64,000 bases of DNA from positions 1 to 64,000 of the forward strand of contig LNET01000037.1 in the NCBI GenBank assembly GCA_001464055.1. Reading direction: 5' to 3'. This document shows, piece by piece, positions 43,702-52,575 of the stretch. Made by a program: the position numbers and the translations under genes. The DNA is from Burkholderiales bacterium Ga0077543. GTDB lineage: Bacteria > Pseudomonadota > Gammaproteobacteria > Burkholderiales > Burkholderiaceae_C. The notes beneath the pieces were generated by a model. That model was not told the origin of the DNA and did no database searches. It worked only from the letters and a program-made list of their open reading frames with translations. Every line of letters starts with the position of its first letter. Positions within the stretch are counted from its first letter, which is position 1.

Positions 43702-46421
43702 ACGGCCTGACTTCGCCTCTGGCGCTGACATACCGCCTGCGCCTGGCCGCCAAAGGGGTGCTGGCGCTGGCCATCGCCTGCGCCGTGGCCCTGGCCAACC
43801 TGCTGGTGTGGCACTGGTTCGACCGGCAGGCGCAGGCCCCGGACCACGTGGGCCCGGTGGCCGGCCTGTCCTACAACGGCGCCAAGCGCTGGCAAAGCCC
43901 GATCGAAGGCGAGCGGCCGTCGGTTGCCGACCTGGAGAAAGACCTGGCCCTGATGGCGGGCCACACGCGCCGCATCCGCACCTATTCAGCCGCCGATCAC
44001 CCCGAACTGCCAAAGCTGGCGCGCGCGCACGGCCTGCAGGTGACGCTGGGCGTGTGGCTGGACGACCGGCTCGACGCCAACCGGCGTGAACTCGCCGCGG
44101 CCATCGAACTGGCGCGCACCCAGCCCAACGTGCACCGCGTGATGGTGGGCAACGAGACCCAGCTCAAGGCCAAGCTGCCGCCCAACCGGCTCGTCACCTA
44201 CCTGGACGAAGTGCGTACGGCCCTGCGCGGCACGGCGGTCGAGGTGTCGACGGCCGAGCCCTGGCACGTGTGGCTGGCGCAGCCACAGCTGGCCCGGCAC
44301 GTGGACTTCATCGCCATCCACGTGCTGCCGTACTGGGAAAAGACCAGCATCGACGAGGCCGTGCAGGCCAGCCTGCAGCAGATCGCGCGCGTGCAGGCCC
44401 GCTTTCCTGGCCGCAAGGTGGTCATCGGCGAGATCGGCTGGCCGAGCAACGGCCCGACGCTGGGCGAAGCCGAGGCCACGCCCGCCAACCAGGCCCTGTT
44501 CGTACGGCAGTTCCTGCAGCAGGCCACGCGCGCCGGGCTGGATTACTACCTGATCGAAGCCTTCGACCAGCCGTGGAAGATCGCCACCGAAGGCCGAGCG
44601 GGCGCGTACTGGGGCTTGTGGGACACCTGGCGCAACCCGAAATTCGCCTGGACCGGGCCGGTGGCGCACGACCCGCTGGCCGCGCACAAGGCGCTGGTGG
44701 CCAGCGCACTGGGCGGGCTGGCCAGCCTGGGCCTGCTGCTGGCGCTGCCGGCCATGCGGCTGGCAGGGCGCGTCGCCTTCTGCGTGGCCGTGCAGGCCAT
44801 CGTGTCGCTGGGCGTGCTGCTGCTGTCCATCCCGCTGGCCCATTACCTCACCGCCACCGACCTGGTGGGCCTGGTGCTGGTGGTGGCCGCGCTGGCCTTC
44901 ATCAGCGCCACGCTCTTCTCGCAGGCCTTCGAGTTCTGCGACCGCTTCTGGCCCGGCGCGCCGCCGCCTGCGCCGGGAGGGGCAAAAGCTCACGAGAAGC
45001 ACGACGCGATAGCGCCGCTACCCTTCATCAGCGTGCACCTGGCCTGTGCCAATGAACCGCCGGCCATGGTGATCGAGGCCGTGGAGTCGCTGCTGGCCAT
45101 CGACTGGCCGGCGTTCGAGGTGATCGTGGTGGACAACAACACCACCAGCGCGCTGGCGCGCGAGCAGCTGGCCGCCTGGATGCAGCAGCGTGATGACCCG
45201 CGGCTGCGCTTCGCCCAGTGGGTGCAGCTGCCCGGCTTCAAGGCCGGGGCCCTGAACCAGGCGCTGAAGCTCACCGATGCCCGGGCGCAGTGGGTGGCGG
45301 TGGTGGACGCCGACTACGTGGTCGACCCGCAGTGGTTCAAGTGCGTGCAGGCCCACCTGCAGTGCCCGCAGGTGGGCGCCGTGCAGGCCCCGCAGGCGCA
45401 CCGCATCGGCTCGGACCACAGGCTGGAACGCATGATGAAGTGGGAGACCGAGGGCTTCTTCTGGATCGGCATGCACCACCGGCACGCCCGCAACGCCATC
45501 ATCCAGCACGGCACCATGAGCCTGGTGCGGGCCGCCGACCTGCGCCGGCTGCAATGGAACGAAGACGGCCTGTGCGAAGACACCGAACTCGGCCTGCGGC
45601 TGCTGCAGGCCGGCCGCCGCGTGGTCTATGTCGACCGTGTGCTGGGTGCCGGGCGGGTACCTGGCAACTTCGCCGCCTATGCGCGGCAGCGCAAGCGCTG
45701 GGCCCAGGGTGGCATGCAGATCCTGAGGCTGCACGCGCCGGCGCTGCTGGGCCGCTCGCAGCTGACGTTGGCCCAGCGCTACCACTTCCTGGCCGGCTGG
45801 CTGCCCTGGCTGGGCGACGCACTGCACCTGCTGTTTTCGGTACTGATGATCGCCTTCAGCCTGGGGCTGGTCTATTTCACGAACACCTTCCAGCCACCAC
45901 TGTGGTTGTTGACCGTGCCGCTGATCGCGTTCTTCTCGGCCAGGCTGCTGGCCGGCCCGCTCCTGTACGCGCGCTGCGTGCCTTGCGGCCTGGTCGACCG
46001 GCTGGGTGCGGCGGTGGCTGGCATGGCGCTGTCGCACCGCATCGCGCGCGGTGTGCTGCAGGGCTTGCGCGGCCAGCGCGCGGTGTTCGACATCACGCCC
46101 AAGGCCATGGCCCCTGCGGCCGCTGGCGCGCCCGCCGCGGTCGTCGCTCCGACAGGGCAAACGACTGGCACGGGTGGAGCGGGCTTCGTGCAAGGCATCC
46201 AGGAGGAATTCGCTCTGCTGGTCAGCCTGGTGTTCTGCATCTGCCTGCTGGCCGTCAGCCGCGACGACACCGACACCGGCCGCCTGGGCTGGATGGCCAT
46301 CCTGGCGATCCAGTCACTGCCCTATTGGGCAGCGGTGGCTTGCAGGCTGGTCGAGATCCACGGCCTGCCCGACGGGCTGCGGCAGGGCCGCATGAAGCGG
46401 CTGTGGAAATCGGGCGCGTGA
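43698..46421 (+). CDS. GH17-GT2 fusion, beta-glucan synthase/transglycosylase-like
   Basis: A 907-aa fusion. After one membrane helix, residues about 50-310 form a glycoside hydrolase family 17-type domain with acid/base VGNET and nucleophile GEIGWPSNG, facing the periplasm. Membrane helices (about 330-410) lead to a family 2 glycosyltransferase (about 435-680) with VVDNNT, VDADYV, CEDTELG and the QRKRWAQGG motif, followed by more helices. NdvB/NdvC-type cyclic beta-1,3/1,6-glucan synthases have this design. The start is TTG at 43698, overlapping the previous stop; no ATG fits better. Confidence 0.88.
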   Translation: MNGLTSPLALTYRLRLAAKGVLALAIACAVALANLLVWHWFDRQAQAPDHVGPVAGLSYNGAKRWQSPIEGERPSVADLEKDLALMAGHTRRIRTYSAADHPELPKLARAHGLQVTLGVWLDDRLDANRRELAAAIELARTQPNVHRVMVGNETQLKAKLPPNRLVTYLDEVRTALRGTAVEVSTAEPWHVWLAQPQLARHVDFIAIHVLPYWEKTSIDEAVQASLQQIARVQARFPGRKVVIGEIGWPSNGPTLGEAEATPANQALFVRQFLQQATRAGLDYYLIEAFDQPWKIATEGRAGAYWGLWDTWRNPKFAWTGPVAHDPLAAHKALVASALGGLASLGLLLALPAMRLAGRVAFCVAVQAIVSLGVLLLSIPLAHYLTATDLVGLVLVVAALAFISATLFSQAFEFCDRFWPGAPPPAPGGAKAHEKHDAIAPLPFISVHLACANEPPAMVIEAVESLLAIDWPAFEVIVVDNNTTSALAREQLAAWMQQRDDPRLRFAQWVQLPGFKAGALNQALKLTDARAQWVAVVDADYVVDPQWFKCVQAHLQCPQVGAVQAPQAHRIGSDHRLERMMKWETEGFFWIGMHHRHARNAIIQHGTMSLVRAADLRRLQWNEDGLCEDTELGLRLLQAGRRVVYVDRVLGAGRVPGNFAAYARQRKRWAQGGMQILRLHAPALLGRSQLTLAQRYHFLAGWLPWLGDALHLLFSVLMIAFSLGLVYFTNTFQPPLWLLTVPLIAFFSARLLAGPLLYARCVPCGLVDRLGAAVAGMALSHRIARGVLQGLRGQRAVFDITPKAMAPAAAGAPAAVVAPTGQTTGTGGAGFVQGIQEEFALLVSLVFCICLLAVSRDDTDTGRLGWMAILAIQSLPYWAAVACRLVEIHGLPDGLRQGRMKRLWKSGA

Positions 46422-46650
46422 CCTGTCGGCGCTTGTCCGGCCCGATACGCGACGCATTCGTGAACCGTCCCCGCCGCTCGCCTGCCGTGCCTGGGCAGGG
46501 GCTGGTCGGGCAGCGGCCGACCACCCGAGCGCGCCAGCCAAGGTGGCGATGGGCGCATCGCCGCGGTGCCCGGTTGCGCCACCCGGTTCCAGGCGTTATC
46601 TGGCGCGCCGGCCAGTCCCGAGAGAGCGCCAGGCGAAAACGGCGACCCCT

Positions 46651-47703
46651 TCATTGCGGCACCAGTTCCACCCTCCGGTTCTTCGCGCGCCCCTCGTCGG
46701 TGGCGTTGGTTGCCACGGGCGCAAGGTCTGCCACGCCAAATGCCGACAGGCGCTGGGCGCCAATGCCGTACCGGCTGACCAAGGCCGCGTTCACCGACTC
46801 GGCGCGGCGTTTGGACAGCGCGATGTTGGCGTCCAGATTGCCCTGGTTGTCGGTGTGGCCCACCACCCTCAATCTCAGATTCGATTCAGCCTTGAGCAAG
46901 CCGGCGATTTCCGCCAGGGCGGGCGTCGACTCTGCCTTGATGTCGGCCTTGCCCGTGTCGAAGAAGATGCCGTACAGGGCGACCCGGCCGGTGCTGAGCA
47001 TGGCCTTGGACATTTCAGACGCGGTGATCGTCACCATGTTCTGCTTCAAGGCCGCCACATCGACGATATCCAGCGCCGCGTAGACGCCCTTGGCCGCCTT
47101 GAAGGTCCGGTTGTCCTGGTCCCATTGCACGACGGTCAGGTGCAGATAGGTGGTTTGGCCGTCCTTGTCGCGTTTGGCCGAAAGGGTGTGGATGCTCTTC
47201 ATCGGCGCGCCGTACATCACGAACTCTGACCGTGAGGTCGCCAGTTTGTTGCCGCCAAAACCAAAGGGCAGCAGGTACCCGTTCCAGCGCACGTCCTTGC
47301 TGTCCTTGGTCGAGTCGTACAGCACCGAGAACCCCTGCTCCTTCAAATCGTTGAGGTAGTTCCTGAACACCTCGATGCTGGTGGTATCGCCTTTGGCTTC
47401 GTACCAGATGCGGGTGCGTTCACCTTCCGCGACCACGGGCGGCTGTGCAAATTCGCGCTGCTTGCTGGTGAGGTTGTATCTGATGAACGTCGACGTTGGA
47501 ATGTTCACCGAATCGAAGCGCTTTTTGTCATACAGCACGATGCTGGAATTGGCGAAGCGCTTGATGTGCGGGTGATCCTTGGCGCCGCCCAAGTCTTGTG
47601 CGTTGACCGGCAGTGCTGAGAAACAAGCAAGAAGAAAACACCCGACAAGAGCGATCAACCATCCTGTCGGGCTGTCGACATGGGCAGCAACTCTTGTCTT
47701 CAT
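46651..47703 (-). CDS. DUF4892-like OmpA-domain protein
   Basis: A 350-aa exported protein: signal peptide (residues 1 to about 36, ending VNA), a middle domain resembling DUF4892 (about 40-215), and a C-terminal OmpA/MotB peptidoglycan-binding domain with FFDTGKADIK, VVGHTDNQG and NRRVELV. It should anchor to the cell wall in the periplasm or outer membrane. It overlaps the GGDEF-EAL gene by four bases (ATGA), so its synthesis is coupled to that regulator. Base composition is a little less GC-rich than neighbours. Confidence 0.88.
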   Translation of the reverse strand: MKTRVAAHVDSPTGWLIALVGCFLLACFSALPVNAQDLGGAKDHPHIKRFANSSIVLYDKKRFDSVNIPTSTFIRYNLTSKQREFAQPPVVAEGERTRIWYEAKGDTTSIEVFRNYLNDLKEQGFSVLYDSTKDSKDVRWNGYLLPFGFGGNKLATSRSEFVMYGAPMKSIHTLSAKRDKDGQTTYLHLTVVQWDQDNRTFKAAKGVYAALDIVDVAALKQNMVTITASEMSKAMLSTGRVALYGIFFDTGKADIKAESTPALAEIAGLLKAESNLRLRVVGHTDNQGNLDANIALSKRRAESVNAALVSRYGIGAQRLSAFGVADLAPVATNATDEGRAKNRRVELVPQ

Positions 47704-50270
47704 GGCAGGCTTTTCATTCGCGACTTGGTAATGGTCAAGATGCTGTATGAATCAAGTTGCATTCCATTATGGGAATCAAGGGCGGCGAGCAGTTCGTCGA
47801 TCTGATCCGCACGCTGCGGTCGCGACAGCAGATAGCCCTGGCCTTCGTGAACGCCGAGTTCACGCAACTTCGCCAGCTGTTCCTCCGTCTCGATGCCTTC
47901 GGCAATCACCTTCTGTCCCAGCGTCTGGCCCAGCGCCAATATCGTGCGCACGATCTCCAGGTTCTGCCGGCTTTCGTGCAGGGCCATCACGAAAGAGCGG
48001 TCGATCTTCAGGCTGTCGATCGGCAACCGGCCCAGGTACGACAGTGACGAATACCCGGTGCCGAAGTCGTCGATCGAGAACCGGACCCCGCTGTCCTTCA
48101 GGCTGGCCATGGTGCGCAGTGACACATCCAGTCGACCCATCAGCACGGTCTCGGTCAACTCCAGGGTCAGGCTGCCTGGCGTGGCCCCGTGGCGGCTCAG
48201 CACCTGCTGGACATGGGGCGCCAGGCTGGTGCGAAGGAGGTCGCGGCCGCTGATGTTGACGTGCATGCCCAGATGCTGCCTGCCCGGCCTGCCGTTCTTC
48301 CAGCGGGCCAGCTGAGCCATCGCCTGGTCGATGATCCAGTCGGTGAGCACCTCGATGTGGCCCGACTCCTCGGCCAGCGCGATGAACACCGCGGGGCTGA
48401 CGGGGCCGCGCTGTGGATGAACCCAACGTGCGAGAGCCTCGAAGCCGCTCAGGCGATGGGGGTCGAGCTGATAGATAGGCTGGAAGTGCACGCTCATCTG
48501 GCCATCGTCGATGGCGTGCCGCAAGTCGGTTTCGAGCGAGAGCTTTTCGGCCACCTTGCTGTGCATCGATCGGTCGAAGCGCACGATGCGGCCGCGACCT
48601 GCGGCCTTGGCCTCGTACATCGCCAGATCGGCGTCACGCATGATCTCTTCGACCGAACGATCGCCCAGGTCACTGCAGGTGATGCCGATGCTCACGCCTG
48701 GAACGACCTCGGTGCCCAGCAGTTGTGCCGGACGGCTCAGTTCGTCCAGCACACGGTCGGCCAGCTGCACAGCGATGTCAGGGTCGCTCGCCGTTTCGAC
48801 CAGGGCTGCGAATTCGTCACCGCCCAGGCGCGCCAACTGGTCCACCGGGCGCATGCAGGCGCGCAGTCTGGCCGCGACTTCACACAACAGTTCGTTGCCG
48901 GCGCCATGACCGAGGCTGTCGTTCACCATCTTGAAGCGGTCGAGGTCCAGGTACAGCACGGCGAAACGCTGCCCGGGGTCGAGCCTGGCTTTCTCGGCCG
49001 CCGCCTTCAGCATTTCATGGAAGCTGTGGCGGTTGGCCAGGCCGGTCAGGTCGTCGTGGTGAGCGATGTGGCTGAGCCGGCTCTCAGCGACGTGGCGCAA
49101 GGTGATGTCGTGCAGCTGGTAGATCAGGCATTGCCCGCCGCCAGTCGGGTCCTCGTACTGGCTGCAGTGGACGGCGACCCAGATGTCCTGCCCGTCGCCG
49201 CGCCTGAGCTTGACCTCCATCGAGAAGGCATCGTCGTTCGAGACCCTTGCGGCCTGGGCCCGGCGTCGCATCTGTGGCGCGTCGTCGGCATCCAGCAAGG
49301 TGTCGAAAGGCCGGCCCAGCACGGCCCCAGGCTCCAGCTTCAGCAGGGCGTACAGCGCGTCGTTGGCCTGCAGCATGTGGCCGTCGGGCTTGACCACGAC
49401 CATGCCGATGGCCGCATGGCTGAATGCCGCAGCAAAACGCTGGTGGCTGAGCGTGGCTTCGTGCTGTGCCTGGGCCAGCTGGGATTCCTGGCGCAGGCGT
49501 TCGGTTTCCTGGCGCTGCACAGCCATGCGCAGCAGCCACATGATGACGATGGCCGAGAGGGCTGTCACCAACAGCGGTGTGGCACCAGAACGCTGCGCCT
49601 GCAGATGTACGAGCCCGGCGATCAGCGCCGACACCAGGTAGATGGCCCCCATCCAGCTCGAGTCGGCCAGCCAGCGCATGGGCGTCTGCGGTTCCCCGCG
49701 CTTGAGCGCGATCATGCTCATCAGCGGCAGCAGCGACAGCGCGAAGGGCAGCAGCGCCACCAGGGTCAGTGCCGCCATGGTCGCTGCTTCGTCGCTGAGT
49801 CCGTGGCGGGCCAGGGCCGCCTGGGTGACCCCGAAGGCCCATGCGCAGACACCCATTGCGGCCATGGCCGCCGCCGGGGTGGACACCCGGGTGCTCAAAC
49901 GCTTGTTGTAGCGCAGCGTGCCGGCAAGGGCGTCGACGCCGGACGCGAGCACGGCCGCTGCCGGCCCGATCGTGGCGAGCACGCCGAACACGAATACGTC
50001 GCCGATGCTCAACGAGTACGCCGTGCGTGGCAGCTTGACCGACAGGCTGGACGCCAGAGCCACCAGACCCAGCGCAATCGCCAGCGGCCAGGCTGCCGTC
50101 AGCGGCATCGAGACCAGGTTCCAGCACGCCCAGACCAGGGCCGCGGCGCCGGCGCCGGTGATGGCCAGCCAGGCTGCCCGCGCCTGTGGCGGGTAGTCGC
50201 CCAGGAAGCGGCTCGCGAACGCCTGCCATGGCGACTTGGCGCGTGCGGCTGCGGTTGGTGGTGTGGGCAT
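47700..50270 (-). CDS. Membrane-bound PAS-GGDEF-EAL cyclic-di-GMP enzyme
   Basis: An 856-aa protein: about seven or eight membrane helices (residues 25-260), a PAS domain (about 290-400), a diguanylate cyclase domain with intact GGDEF and an RPVD inhibitory site five residues before it, and an EAL phosphodiesterase domain with FEALARW, LELTETVL, DDFGTGYSS, LKIDRSF and EGIETEEQ. Both activities look competent; the net effect on cyclic di-GMP cannot be told. Start at MPTPPTA is chosen because upstream codons look non-coding. It precedes an OmpA-domain gene in a coupled pair. Confidence 0.93.
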   Translation of the reverse strand: MPTPPTAAARAKSPWQAFASRFLGDYPPQARAAWLAITGAGAAALVWACWNLVSMPLTAAWPLAIALGLVALASSLSVKLPRTAYSLSIGDVFVFGVLATIGPAAAVLASGVDALAGTLRYNKRLSTRVSTPAAAMAAMGVCAWAFGVTQAALARHGLSDEAATMAALTLVALLPFALSLLPLMSMIALKRGEPQTPMRWLADSSWMGAIYLVSALIAGLVHLQAQRSGATPLLVTALSAIVIMWLLRMAVQRQETERLRQESQLAQAQHEATLSHQRFAAAFSHAAIGMVVVKPDGHMLQANDALYALLKLEPGAVLGRPFDTLLDADDAPQMRRRAQAARVSNDDAFSMEVKLRRGDGQDIWVAVHCSQYEDPTGGGQCLIYQLHDITLRHVAESRLSHIAHHDDLTGLANRHSFHEMLKAAAEKARLDPGQRFAVLYLDLDRFKMVNDSLGHGAGNELLCEVAARLRACMRPVDQLARLGGDEFAALVETASDPDIAVQLADRVLDELSRPAQLLGTEVVPGVSIGITCSDLGDRSVEEIMRDADLAMYEAKAAGRGRIVRFDRSMHSKVAEKLSLETDLRHAIDDGQMSVHFQPIYQLDPHRLSGFEALARWVHPQRGPVSPAVFIALAEESGHIEVLTDWIIDQAMAQLARWKNGRPGRQHLGMHVNISGRDLLRTSLAPHVQQVLSRHGATPGSLTLELTETVLMGRLDVSLRTMASLKDSGVRFSIDDFGTGYSSLSYLGRLPIDSLKIDRSFVMALHESRQNLEIVRTILALGQTLGQKVIAEGIETEEQLAKLRELGVHEGQGYLLSRPQRADQIDELLAALDSHNGMQLDSYSILTITKSRMKSLP

Positions 50271-50457
50271 CGTGGAGGCAATCGGGCGCTGACGTGGGTA
50301 GGGTTGCACGCCACAGCGCGGCAAGCGCCATCAGTTTGGAATCGGCCATGCCCGCGTCGACTTGAGGGTCGCACACTGCCTGCCTCTTGCCTGCCTCTTG
50401 CCTGCCATGACAAATGGCAGATCAGTCCGGAGCCCTCTGCCCTGCCCGACGACGCGC

Positions 50458-51039
50458 TTACACCGGACCGGCGTACTCCCCGCGGGCCGGGTAGTTCTTG
50501 CCGAGCGCGAAGTCCAGGGCCGCCAGCAGTTCGTCGAAGTGCGGACGCGCGAAGGGCATGGTCTGCACCGCGCCGTAGTACAGCGCGCCGTCGGGCCGCA
50601 CGATGAACACGCCGGGCTCGGAAAACAGGGCCGGCTCTTCGATGCCGATGGAGGTGGTGCCGCGCGACGTGCTGATGTACAGGCCCCACGCCCGGGCCTG
50701 GGCCAGGCCGAGGCCATAGCCGATGCGCAAGGCGGGCGCGCGCAGCTTGTCGGCCATGGCCTGCGCCCGGTCGTGCACGTCGCTGGAAACGGCGATCACC
50801 TTCACGCCCCGCTGCTCGAACTCGGCTTGCAGGCGGCCCAGTTCCAGCAGGTATTTCAGGCAGATCGGGCAATGCAGGCCACGGTAGAAGACCACCAGGC
50901 TGAAGTTCTTCGCTGCGTCTTCGCTGAGCGTGAAGGGGCCATGGTCCAGCGTCGGCACGCTCAGTGCTGGCACGGCTTGGCGGGGCATGAGGACGGTCGG
51001 GGTGGCCAGCGACGTGGGGGAAGTGATCTGTACATTCAT
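50458..51039 (-). CDS. Peroxiredoxin-like (AhpC/TSA) protein
   Basis: A 193-aa thioredoxin-fold protein with the motif FYRGLHCPICLKYLLELG, in which CPIC replaces the usual peroxidatic site (compare AhpC/TSA and thioredoxin-like CxxC). It probably reduces peroxides or disulfides in the cytoplasm. The start at MNVQITS fits the fold. It is divergent from a lipoprotein gene. Confidence 0.85.
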   Translation of the reverse strand: MNVQITSPTSLATPTVLMPRQAVPALSVPTLDHGPFTLSEDAAKNFSLVVFYRGLHCPICLKYLLELGRLQAEFEQRGVKVIAVSSDVHDRAQAMADKLRAPALRIGYGLGLAQARAWGLYISTSRGTTSIGIEEPALFSEPGVFIVRPDGALYYGAVQTMPFARPHFDELLAALDFALGKNYPARGEYAGPV

Positions 51040-51212
51040 GGGGTGACTCCCAAGTCCAGGGGCATTGGCACTGTAGCGGCGAGACTGAGAAAATCCGCAG
51101 TCGATCGGCTTTGGGCTTGCACGACATCCGCTCCTGCGCCGCTGGTGCCTGGGCGTGCGCTGCCGTCCACCGCAACCCGACGGCGCGTGCCGCACACCCC
51201 ACAGGAGAACGC

Positions 51213-51833
51213 ATGTTGAACAAGAATCCGCTGGACCTGTCGGCGCCCGACACCCGGCACCCCATGGCCTGGGGCGCCAGGCGCCGGGCACTTGCCACAC
51301 TGCCTGTCCTGCTGGCGGTGTTGCTTGCGAGTGGCTGCGCTGGGGTGCACCCGCCGGCCGGCCCGGGCCAGACGTCGGTGCCCGTGCTGAGTGGCTGGTT
51401 CGAAGGCGAAGAGGTGTTCTACATCACCACCGATGTCTCGCATGCCGATGTCGCAAAGGAGAAAGGGGCCAACTTCGCACCCCGGCTCGCCCTGGCCCTG
51501 CCTGAGGGTCGACCGGTGCCGGGCCGCTCGTCGGTCGACAAGGTCTATGCCGTGACCAATTTCAAGCAGGCCAGCGTGTTTGCGTCGGCGCCTTTTCCGA
51601 TGGGCTCGACGAGCCGCGACACCGCTTACAGCCCGCTGTGGCAGATGGTCAAGCTGACCTGGGCCGCTGGTGCAGCCCCGCAGGTCCTCAGGTCCGAAGA
51701 AGAGGTGCTGGCGGCGGTCGAGCGGGGTGACGCGACGCTGGAAGTCACCCGCGTGGTCTTGAACTGCCCCATCGTGCATCGCGGTCCGAAGGGTGCCTTG
51801 CCGGGTGTGGCGATCACACGTCCGCCGCGCTGA
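51213..51833 (+). CDS. Lipoprotein of unknown function
   Basis: A 206-aa protein with a lipoprotein signal (LLASGCAG, cysteine near residue 44, after a long n-region). The exported part begins VPVLSGWFEGEEVFYITTDVS and resembles a small domain that occurs in periplasmic proteins with cupredoxin neighbours, but no firm family can be named. AGGAG lies 6 bases before the ATG. Complete. Confidence 0.7.
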   Translation: MLNKNPLDLSAPDTRHPMAWGARRRALATLPVLLAVLLASGCAGVHPPAGPGQTSVPVLSGWFEGEEVFYITTDVSHADVAKEKGANFAPRLALALPEGRPVPGRSSVDKVYAVTNFKQASVFASAPFPMGSTSRDTAYSPLWQMVKLTWAAGAAPQVLRSEEEVLAAVERGDATLEVTRVVLNCPIVHRGPKGALPGVAITRPPR

Positions 51834-51919
51834 CCAACCGTCCCTCGACAACCGTGGCAGCCCGGTGGCTCAGTGCCGGGGCGGTCTGGGGGCGTGGCTG
51901 ATGGCCCGCCGGCGCCGGT

Positions 51920-52375
51920 TCACTTCCTGAACTTGCGCACCAGGTCGTCGACGCTGGGCCCGCCGGCCTGGGCCCCGCTCGAGACCTTGAAGATGCTCAG
52001 GCTGCGCTCGGCGCCGGCTTCCAGGGTGGCCTGGTGAACGGCCTGCAGCAGGGGCCAGATCTTCTCGGGCGGGCCTTCGATGGTGGTGCCCAGGCCATGC
52101 ACCTCATAGCGCAGTCCTGAGGCCTGGATGATGGCAATGGCGGCGTCGACATGCTTGTAGCGATCGCTTGCCGTGCCCAGCGGCCGGGGAATGACCTGGA
52201 TCTCGGCAATCATGTGACCGCTGGGAACAGCGTTCTGGGTGCCGGCGGCAGGCGCCTGTGCTGGCACCTGTTGCGCCCATGCCGTGCCCCAGGCCAGCTG
52301 CGACAGGGACAGGAACGCCAGGGACAGGAACGAAGTCCGCAGACGGGGCGAATGCAAGAAGGAAGGATGGGTCAT
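51920..52375 (-). CDS. Exported thiamine-binding-like protein (MTH1187/YkoF type)
   Basis: A 151-aa protein with a signal peptide (residues 1 to about 32, ending AWA) followed by a small ferredoxin-like domain of the MTH1187/YkoF thiamine-binding family: MIAEIQVIPRPLG, YEVHGLGTTIEGP, and FKVSSG at the end. Members are usually cytoplasmic and bind thiamine or HMP. Here it should be in the periplasm. A TPP riboswitch lies 85-173 bases upstream, so expression should fall when thiamine pyrophosphate is plentiful, supporting a thiamine-linked role. Confidence 0.83.
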   Translation of the reverse strand: MTHPSFLHSPRLRTSFLSLAFLSLSQLAWGTAWAQQVPAQAPAAGTQNAVPSGHMIAEIQVIPRPLGTASDRYKHVDAAIAIIQASGLRYEVHGLGTTIEGPPEKIWPLLQAVHQATLEAGAERSLSIFKVSSGAQAGGPSVDDLVRKFRK

Positions 52376-52420
52376 GTGCAGCTCATGCAGATGACAGGTC
52401 GGCAAGCGTTCGGGGCCATC

Positions 52421-52449
52421 CTGCCGGTGCGAGAAAGGAAAACCGGCAG
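52421..52449 (-). promoter_or_regulatory. Hairpin downstream of the TPP aptamer
   Basis: On the minus strand CTGCCGGT and ACCGGCAG form a perfect 8-bp stem with a 13-base loop, 10 bases after the aptamer. No T-run follows, so it may control translation or be part of a switch rather than a simple terminator. Confidence 0.55.
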
Positions 52450-52459
52450 ATCCCAGAAC

Positions 52460-52548
52460 GTGCTTCCCTGCGCGAGGATTACCTCAATCAGGTTCAAAGG
52501 GACTCTCTCAGTCGGCGCGAGCCTCGCGGTCGTGCCAACACCCCCAGC
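52460..52548 (-). promoter_or_regulatory. TPP (thiamine pyrophosphate) riboswitch
   Basis: The minus strand carries the THI-box core in the right order: GGGGGTG, then CTGAGA, then TTTGAACCTGAT, then GGTAAT, then CGCAGGGAA. The pyrimidine-sensing CUGAGA and the pyrophosphate-sensing ACCUGAU-GGUAAU pieces are both intact. It precedes the exported thiamine-binding-like gene; the next gene upstream (52576-55278) ends before it. Confidence 0.93.
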
Positions 52549-52575
52549 GTTTGGCCGTGTCGGCAGCCCGCAGGC

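Noticed and set aside
46503..46523. Inverted repeat TGGTCGG/CCGACCA after the GH17-GT2 gene
   Set aside because: Stem without a T-run and in very GC-rich sequence; not convincing as a terminator.
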